Shown: positions 58,982 through 64,000 of the stretch, one piece after another
How the letters are laid out: every line of letters begins with the position of its first letter
How positions within the stretch are numbered: position 1 is the first letter of the stretch
Source of the DNA: Bacteroides propionicigenes
GTDB taxonomy: Bacteria > Bacteroidota > Bacteroidia > Bacteroidales > Bacteroidaceae
NCBI RefSeq assembly: GCF_018390535.1
Contig: NZ_JAHBBW010000004.1
Location: forward strand, 186,001 to 250,000
Length of the DNA: 64,000 nt
Direction: 5' to 3'
Program-made: the position numbers and the translations under genes
Notes under the pieces: generated by a model
Told to the model about the DNA's origin: nothing
What the model saw: only the letters and a program-made list of their open reading frames with translations
Databases searched by the model: none

Positions 58982-59753
58982 TAAACAACCAACTCATAAA
59001 GTCAGGATAATTAAAAGCAGGATTCCAACTGTTATGATCACATCCTACAAACTCGATATATTCAACACTGGCATCAATAGCCTTCAATGCTTTATAAGCT
59101 TCCCGGGAACCTTCAGGTGTTACAACAGAGTCCGTATCACCATGAAAAATACGGAACTTAATTTCTCTTAGTTCTTTTTCAATGCGGACAGGATTTACCG
59201 TGCCGCAAATAGGAACTGCAGCAGCAAAGATTTCAGGATAACGAATAGCCATATCATAGGTTGCCATTCCACCCATAGAAAGCCCCATTATATAAACACG
59301 AAGTTTATCTACTTGTGGCATATCAAGAAAAGTGTCAAGCAAACTTTTCAACGTACGTATAGTAGTGGTGAGTTCCGGATTGTCAGGCATCTCAAAAGGT
59401 TCGAAAGAATCAGGACGCGTTGCATACCCCCAATAATTTTCTGCAGAACATTGAGGTAACAAGATAAAAGCCGGATATTTTTTTCGATTTACAGGATTAA
59501 GCCACATTTGTCCTCCATGCTTTAACTGCTTCCGATTATCATTGCCTCGCTCACCTGCACCATGCAAGAATAGTACCAATGGATATTTTTCGCCCGGCTT
59601 CTCCACTTCCGGACGCAACAAGCAATATCGTAAAGAATCGCCTTGAGAAGACACGTACACATTTTGCTCATATCCTTTGTAAGAACTTTGCGCTGATACA
59701 TTTATCAAGCATAACACCCATAACAATATTTGTATGCAAACTATTTTCTTCAT
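58962..59753 (-). CDS. Secreted alpha/beta hydrolase (esterase/prolyl-oligopeptidase-like)
   Basis: A 263-residue exported protein (signal peptide about 1-22, ending VSA-Q). The alpha/beta hydrolase core shows the oxyanion segment VLFLHGAGERGNDN (60-73), the nucleophile elbow GLSMGG (near residue 162), an acid in FHGDTDSVV (near 207) and the base in GCDHNSW (near 242). The form resembles the small dienelactone-hydrolase/PHB-depolymerase-like esterases that remove acyl or feruloyl groups from plant glycans in Bacteroides. Substrate not certain. I chose the ATG at 59753 (MKKIVCIQILLW). It is downstream of the two beta-propeller genes on the same strand but separated by 367 bp with a hairpin. 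Confidence 0.85.
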   Translation of the reverse strand: MKKIVCIQILLWVLCLINVSAQSSYKGYEQNVYVSSQGDSLRYCLLRPEVEKPGEKYPLVLFLHGAGERGNDNRKQLKHGGQMWLNPVNRKKYPAFILLPQCSAENYWGYATRPDSFEPFEMPDNPELTTTIRTLKSLLDTFLDMPQVDKLRVYIMGLSMGGMATYDMAIRYPEIFAAAVPICGTVNPVRIEKELREIKFRIFHGDTDSVVTPEGSREAYKALKAIDASVEYIEFVGCDHNSWNPAFNYPDFMSWLFNQKKEK

Positions 59754-59849
59754 ATCTATACTAATCATTATTTAATCATTATTAAGGTGCTCATTAATAA
59801 CACTATACGCTTTATCCTAAAATTCATTTTATACTCTCGTTAAAATAAT

Positions 59850-59888
59850 AAGACGGGATAGTTTATAAATATATAACTATTCCGTCTT
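59850..59888 (-). terminator. Hairpin after the beta-propeller genes
   Basis: Arms AAGACGGGATAGTT (59850-59863) and AACTATTCCGTCTT (59875-59888) pair with one G-T; ATTATTTTA follows on the minus strand. It probably ends the transcript of the glycoside-hydrolase-like pair. The 59894-60000 stretch shows nothing. Confidence 0.6.
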
Positions 59889-60019
59889 ATTTTAATTAAT
59901 AACGCCCATTTTTAATAGCAGGTGACTTTTTTTCCAAAATCTTAATAAATTAACTAGAATTGGCAGCCATCTCCTAAAACAAATTATCAAGCGCACCAAG
60001 TATTTTTTTCAAGTATATC

Positions 60020-60107
60020 AAAACAGATTTATCATCGTAATAAAACAGATTATCTGTTTCATCAGAATAGATAATCTATTTCATTAAAACGCATTATCTA
60101 TTTTGTT
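60020..60107. repeat. 22-bp array of AGAT/ATCT dyads, four units
   Basis: Units start at 60020, 60042, 60064 and 60086. The second holds AAACAGAT-T-ATCTGTTT and the third AATAGAT-A-ATCTATT, in which both arms differ in step; the first keeps only the left half and the fourth only the right half. Spacers end CATC/CATT. A TTTCAAGTATATCAAA near-dyad (60007-60022) adjoins it. It begins 14 bp after the stop of the 512-residue gene. Confidence 0.75.
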
Positions 60108-60121
60108 TATACCCCTTATTA

Positions 60122-61660
60122 TCATCGCTTCTCATCAACACCTGTCCAGCTCAACCCCGGACCGCCACCGGCTGTATATCCACGACTCTCACCAGTCTCC
60201 CACGGAGAAATCCAGAAAGCATATAAGTCGGCATCACGCAAATAGAACTTGACACGAACAGCCTTACCTTCCAACGCCCCAAGATTCCGGTCAGAATTCC
60301 AAGATATTTGATATTTCGTACTATTTGCCTTTTTCATGGCAACACAGTCTTTTTTGGTAAAACCGGGTATAGGAGTACCATTTTCATCTTGCAATTCTAC
60401 AAGTAAGAAACTTTTCTTGTTACGTACATCCGCATTCACAAAGAAATAATTTCCATCAATAATAAAAGTATCACTCACTGCATATCCCTCTGACGCAGCC
60501 GCCCGCAGTGAAACAAAGCCGTCACGACGGAGAGTAGCAAGGCCGGTCGCAAAATTAGAATCGTGTACTGGCTTACTATTGTAGCGCCCGCTTACATAGA
60601 AATAGAGTGAATCACCAACTATCAAAGGGGTTCCTGCCACAGACTGAACATTTCCGGCATTCCAAGCGCCAAAATCGAAACTGACCGGAAGAAACGGCCT
60701 TTTAAACTCGCGTTTCCACTGAAAGCCGTCTTCACTCCAACCTATCAATACCTCATTCCGCTTCTGAATCATCAAACTATCACAAGCATCGTTCTCCGGT
60801 CCCTGCCAAATAGTGAAGTATCCTAACAGACTACTTTCATAAGGCATCGCTTCATGATTGTATATCTGCGGACGAATAGCAGGAAAGTCCGGATTACGTG
60901 GGTCATCATCTTCTGCATTAAACCAATATTTAATAAATTTATCACTTTTATTGTCATATACTCTATGGGCCAAACTTACTAACATCTCAGGATCCTCATG
61001 TGCCAAAAAACAACGGGAACGACGGTATTTTTTTCCATTGATTGTTTTCAGAGAAAGCACATACTTCTTACGAAACGGATCATAATAAGCTGCACAACGA
61101 TCATAAAGTTCTCCTGACAAAGCTTTCGGTTCGCTCCAATGTATACCGTCTGCTGAATACTTCAGCTTCATACTCACAGAAAAACGGTCGTTAAATTCCA
61201 TCAGAAACATTTTATATCGTTTGTCTGCATGACGCTCAAACTTGTCAAGTAACACTGATACGCAATCATGCTCCGCAGTGTCTACAATATTAGTACCCGG
61301 GACAATATCCAAATCCGGCTTGAACCAATGCTTGCCATCTGCCGATTCCGCATAGCAAGTAACCAATCCCAAGACCTTATTGCCACCTGCAGAATACCAC
61401 ATCTTATATTTTGAGGCAAGTTCGTCATACCATACACCTCCACTGAAAGGAGCTGCATATGGGTCTCCATTTATATTCAGTTCCCAAGTCTTATCAGCCT
61501 TCAGAATGGGATTTTCAAGATAATAGGAAGGCGTATGAAAAACACGCTCCACACCCGCAGATTCCCAATCCGGATGGTCAGCAATCAATATGCGTCCGCG
61601 CCAGGCAGATATATCATGAGCAAAAAACAGTAAGATTAAGAAAAAAAATAGTTGTTTCAT
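60122..61660 (-). CDS. Secreted five-bladed beta-propeller, glycoside-hydrolase-like (paralogue 2)
   Basis: A 512-residue exported protein (signal peptide 1-19, ending ISA-W). Repeated blade motifs suggest the five-bladed propeller of GH32/43-type enzymes: FSGGVWYDELASKYKMWYSA, CYAESADGKHWFKPDLD, LKYSADGIHWSEPK, YYDPFRKKYVLSLKT and IGWSEDGFQWKREF. A C-terminal jelly-roll-like part (about 385-500) follows. Acidic residues in the blade turns could be catalytic, but I cannot assign them to a named family. It is a close paralogue of the gene 131 bp upstream; their last 60 residues are almost the same (SPWETGESRGYTAGGGPGLS). Substrate unknown. Confidence 0.75.
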   Translation of the reverse strand: MKQLFFFLILLFFAHDISAWRGRILIADHPDWESAGVERVFHTPSYYLENPILKADKTWELNINGDPYAAPFSGGVWYDELASKYKMWYSAGGNKVLGLVTCYAESADGKHWFKPDLDIVPGTNIVDTAEHDCVSVLLDKFERHADKRYKMFLMEFNDRFSVSMKLKYSADGIHWSEPKALSGELYDRCAAYYDPFRKKYVLSLKTINGKKYRRSRCFLAHEDPEMLVSLAHRVYDNKSDKFIKYWFNAEDDDPRNPDFPAIRPQIYNHEAMPYESSLLGYFTIWQGPENDACDSLMIQKRNEVLIGWSEDGFQWKREFKRPFLPVSFDFGAWNAGNVQSVAGTPLIVGDSLYFYVSGRYNSKPVHDSNFATGLATLRRDGFVSLRAAASEGYAVSDTFIIDGNYFFVNADVRNKKSFLLVELQDENGTPIPGFTKKDCVAMKKANSTKYQISWNSDRNLGALEGKAVRVKFYLRDADLYAFWISPWETGESRGYTAGGGPGLSWTGVDEKR

Positions 61661-61791
61661 ATGTCTATCGGTATATTAATAGCTCAAAATTCATTATGCA
61701 AATTCTTATCTACGAATATGTATCATCCGTTATAATTTTACTAATCATCGCTGATAGTTTTATCTTTTGCCTTCATCTATCAGTAACAATA

Positions 61792-63462
61792 CTATTTCTC
61801 ATCAATACCTGTCGGACTCAATCCCGGACCGCCACCGGCCGTATATCCACGACTCTCACCAGTCTCCCAAGGAGAAATCCAAAACGCATATAAATCGGCA
61901 TTGCGAACATAAAACTTTACACGAATTATTTTACCTCTTAAAGGTTCAAGATTAGTATTATTTTTCCAAGATATTTGATATTTCGTGCTATCTACCCTTT
62001 TCACTGTAATACAATCCTTCTTAGTAAATCCAGCTATAGGAGTGCCATGTTCGTCTTGTAGTTCTACGAGTAAGGAACTCTTCTTATTATGTACATCTGC
62101 ATTCACAAAGAAATATTTTCCATCAAAAGTTATATTCTCAGTCAATAAATATCCTTCTTCACTACCAGCGCGCATTGAAACAAATCCATCTCGCCGCAAC
62201 GATGCAAGTCCCGTAGATGTATGGCTATCCCACATAATTTTGCTTAATCGACGACCACTTGAATAAAAATAAAGTGAGTCACCAACAATTAAAGGGACTC
62301 CGTTGACAGACTGCATATTTCCCCAGTTCCAAGCGCCCTCCGATTCATTTACATTCATAAATGGCTGATGTGTAGGGCGATAGAAATGAAAACCATCACG
62401 ACTATATCCCAATGAAATCACATTACGCTTCTGAATACCATCACGCTCACAAATATGATTCTCTGGCCCAGCCCATGCGCTATAAAATCCTAGCATAATA
62501 CTTTCGTAAGGTATCGCATCAAAGTTATAAATACCCGGTTCTACTTCCGGATATTTTTCATGACGAAGTTCTTTGTCATCCGGAGCAAACCAGTAAACAA
62601 TGAATTTATCATCGGCATCTTTACGAATACGATGTGCCAAACTGACAAGCATCTCAGGATCTTCATGTTCTATATAGAAACGAGAGCGACTTGAAACCGG
62701 AGTACCACCCCGCATGCTCAGCACCCATTTCTTAGTAAAAGGATTGTAAAATGCCGTAGTACGGTCTCCCTGATCACCGGATTGTGCCACTCCTTTGCTC
62801 CAATGAACACCATCAGCAGAATACTTCAGAACAACTTGCCAGCGTCTGTCACCCGGACGACGTTCTATATTAAAGAATTTCCAACGTTTAGCCGGGTCTT
62901 TTTCTTCACGATCCAACCATACAGTAGCTGCATCGCGATTACAAGTATCCACAATATTGGTCCCGGGTACAATATCTTGATTCACTTTTTCCCATACTTT
63001 ACCGTCCTTCGACTCGGCATAGCAAGTATAGAAGGTCTGTTTATCCCCCTTATGAATGGTTCCGGCACCAGCAAGATACCACATTTTAAATTTTCCATCA
63101 TTATCATCATACCAAATCCCATCACTGAACGGAGCTGCATATAAAGCTCCCTGAATAGTTTTTTCCCACTCTTTATCAGGTTCTAATACCGGATTTTTCG
63201 CATAGAAATTAGGAGTATGGTATACGCTCTCCAGATTTGTTTCTTTTATTAAAAAGTTATCTACAAACAACTGCCTTCCTACATTTACAGGAAATATTGC
63301 CGGTTTATTCTCCAGATATGGCACAGGCATTTCTTGACGTACAGTGGGTTCAGGACGACGAGGTGGCCATTGGTCTGATATAGTTATGCCATTAGACAAT
63401 GTCTGTGCATATGATATCAAGGAAAAACACACAAATAATACATTAACTGCTATTTTCTTCAT
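61792..63462 (-). CDS. Secreted five-bladed beta-propeller, glycoside-hydrolase-like (paralogue 1)
   Basis: A 556-residue exported protein (signal peptide 1-19, ending SYA-Q). Compared with its paralogue it has an extra 45 residues after the signal (ISDQWPPRRPEPTVRQEMPV). The propeller part holds FSDGIWYDDNDGKFKMWYLA, CYAESKDGKVWEKVNQD, LKYSADGVHWSKG, FYNPFTKKWVLSMRG and LGYSRDGFHFYRPT; a C-terminal domain with FFVNADVHNKKSSLLVELQD follows. It begins 11 bp after the tail-fibre-like gene, so the three are probably one transcript. Family beyond the GH43-type propeller is not clear. Confidence 0.75.
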   Translation of the reverse strand: MKKIAVNVLFVCFSLISYAQTLSNGITISDQWPPRRPEPTVRQEMPVPYLENKPAIFPVNVGRQLFVDNFLIKETNLESVYHTPNFYAKNPVLEPDKEWEKTIQGALYAAPFSDGIWYDDNDGKFKMWYLAGAGTIHKGDKQTFYTCYAESKDGKVWEKVNQDIVPGTNIVDTCNRDAATVWLDREEKDPAKRWKFFNIERRPGDRRWQVVLKYSADGVHWSKGVAQSGDQGDRTTAFYNPFTKKWVLSMRGGTPVSSRSRFYIEHEDPEMLVSLAHRIRKDADDKFIVYWFAPDDKELRHEKYPEVEPGIYNFDAIPYESIMLGFYSAWAGPENHICERDGIQKRNVISLGYSRDGFHFYRPTHQPFMNVNESEGAWNWGNMQSVNGVPLIVGDSLYFYSSGRRLSKIMWDSHTSTGLASLRRDGFVSMRAGSEEGYLLTENITFDGKYFFVNADVHNKKSSLLVELQDEHGTPIAGFTKKDCITVKRVDSTKYQISWKNNTNLEPLRGKIIRVKFYVRNADLYAFWISPWETGESRGYTAGGGPGLSPTGIDEK

Positions 63463-63473
63463 AAACTTCTATA

Positions 63474-64000
63474 TTACTTTTTATATTCTAATTTTTCAAT
63501 TTTTTTCTGTAGCTCAATCACATACAATGTCAATTCCTCCACCTTTTGCAATAGAGCTTTATTAACCTCATGCTGTGAATATCCATCTTTAGCTATTTCC
63601 TCGGCAGATGGTACATCTGGCAAGTGCTTATTTGCATGAATAAACTCTTCTAGTTCTTGAAGTGGACGCAAGCTGTAATTTTTATCAAATACAAAATCTG
63701 CCCAAGAAGAATTAGGAAGAATACCAAAGTCTTCTGAAAGCACTCCCTTTTTAACAAAAAGTTTATACTTATTCTTTAAAGTCTCTTTATACCTTACAAT
63801 ATCTTCAACATCTATTCCACCTATATATACTCCATAATTAGTATCCATGTGTATGTTTGCATGTCCAGCGGAGCCCAACACACAAGTTGTTGCACTTATT
63901 GTACCTATCCATCCGGTATTTTTTTTATCACTCAGCCCGCATCTCACAACTATATCATTTTTTTCCACCTCCAAATTATCATAAAATGAAACTTTATCAG
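63474..64000 (-). CDS. 3' part of a gene with phage-tail-fibre-type C-terminal domain
   Basis: The frame is open to the right edge of the window (codons upstream of 63974 read DKVSFYDN before LEVEKND), so the start is outside. The visible 175 residues end with a domain I recognise from tail-fibre and surface proteins of Bacteroidota: WADFVFDKNYSLRPLQELEE, FIHANKHLPDVPSAEEIAKD and a final coiled coil (VNKALLQKVEELTLYVIELQ). Such C-terminal parts often promote trimer formation and in phage relatives are cut off. It may be a host surface protein rather than a prophage gene, as it precedes two secreted propeller genes by 11 bp. Confidence 0.7.
   Translation of the reverse strand, partial: DKVSFYDNLEVEKNDIVVRCGLSDKKNTGWIGTISATTCVLGSAGHANIHMDTNYGVYIGGIDVEDIVRYKETLKNKYKLFVKKGVLSEDFGILPNSSWADFVFDKNYSLRPLQELEEFIHANKHLPDVPSAEEIAKDGYSQHEVNKALLQKVEELTLYVIELQKKIEKLEYKK

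Overview
The window is chromosomal DNA from a gut Bacteroides-type organism (phylum Bacteroidota). The basis is a full Na+-translocating NADH:quinone reductase operon, three TonB-dependent receptors with CarboxypepD-like N-terminal domains, an Oar-type receptor among them, a BspA-like leucine-rich repeat protein, and promoters of the Bacteroides type (-33 TTTG, 19-21 bp, -7 TAnnTTTG) in front of many genes. The species cannot be fixed from the sequence alone.

Layout. 0-3 kb: serA (5' part only), serC and a DbpA-like RNA helicase, all on the minus strand. 3-9.3 kb: nqrABCDEF, minus strand. 9.3-16.2 kb: a secreted C1 peptidase, then on the plus strand an outer-membrane barrel protein and a glycosyltransferase-hybrid histidine kinase pair. 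16.2-20.8 kb: a carboxyltransferase whose biotinyl domain lacks the usual lysine motif, an ECF sigma factor, a TRIC-type membrane protein and a divergent UDP-GlcNAc 2-epimerase-like protein. 21-27.2 kb: a probable four-gene plus-strand operon (DUF5686 outer-membrane protein, rarA, hydroxyacid dehydrogenase, EEP-family hydrolase). 27-36 kb: an Oar-like receptor, a small Cys-containing protein, and a receptor-lipoprotein pair. 36-38.3 kb: ettA and four tRNA genes. 38.4-43.5 kb: MATE exporter, Crp/Fnr regulator, a candidate small RNA, two lipoproteins, a creatininase-family protein and an AraC regulator. 43.5-50.2 kb: a metal-type receptor with a His-rich exported protein, then a histidine kinase with a secreted 5'-nucleotidase. 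50.3-59.8 kb: tex, LRR protein, CPBP protease, an asymmetric ABC-F ATPase, grpE-dnaJ and a secreted esterase. 60-64 kb: two tandem secreted beta-propeller glycoside-hydrolase-like paralogues behind the 3' part of a tail-fibre-like gene.

Most notable signal. Seven intergenic stretches (starting near 1585, 3017, 20885, 30941, 46017, 56851 and 60020) carry short dyad-symmetric or near-symmetric units repeated head to tail with a period of 22 bp (23 bp for most of one array). The repeated sequence differs from array to array but the period does not. Where arms vary within an array, both arms often change together, so the dyad is kept. A period close to two helical turns suggests arrays of sites for dimeric DNA-binding proteins; six of the seven lie 3' of an upstream gene. 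Several of the dyads have the form TTTGAT-N4-ATCAAA, like sites of the Crp/Fnr family. Single copies of that motif flank the local Crp/Fnr gene at positions that fit repression of the regulator itself and activation of the MATE gene and a short terminator-bounded transcript.

Other points: an ABC-F protein with one intact and one thoroughly decayed ATP site, a pyruvate/oxaloacetate-type carboxyltransferase without a biotin attachment lysine, and several hairpin-forming intergenic repeats of the kind found between Bacteroides genes. All functional calls are from reading the sequence; no database search was run.
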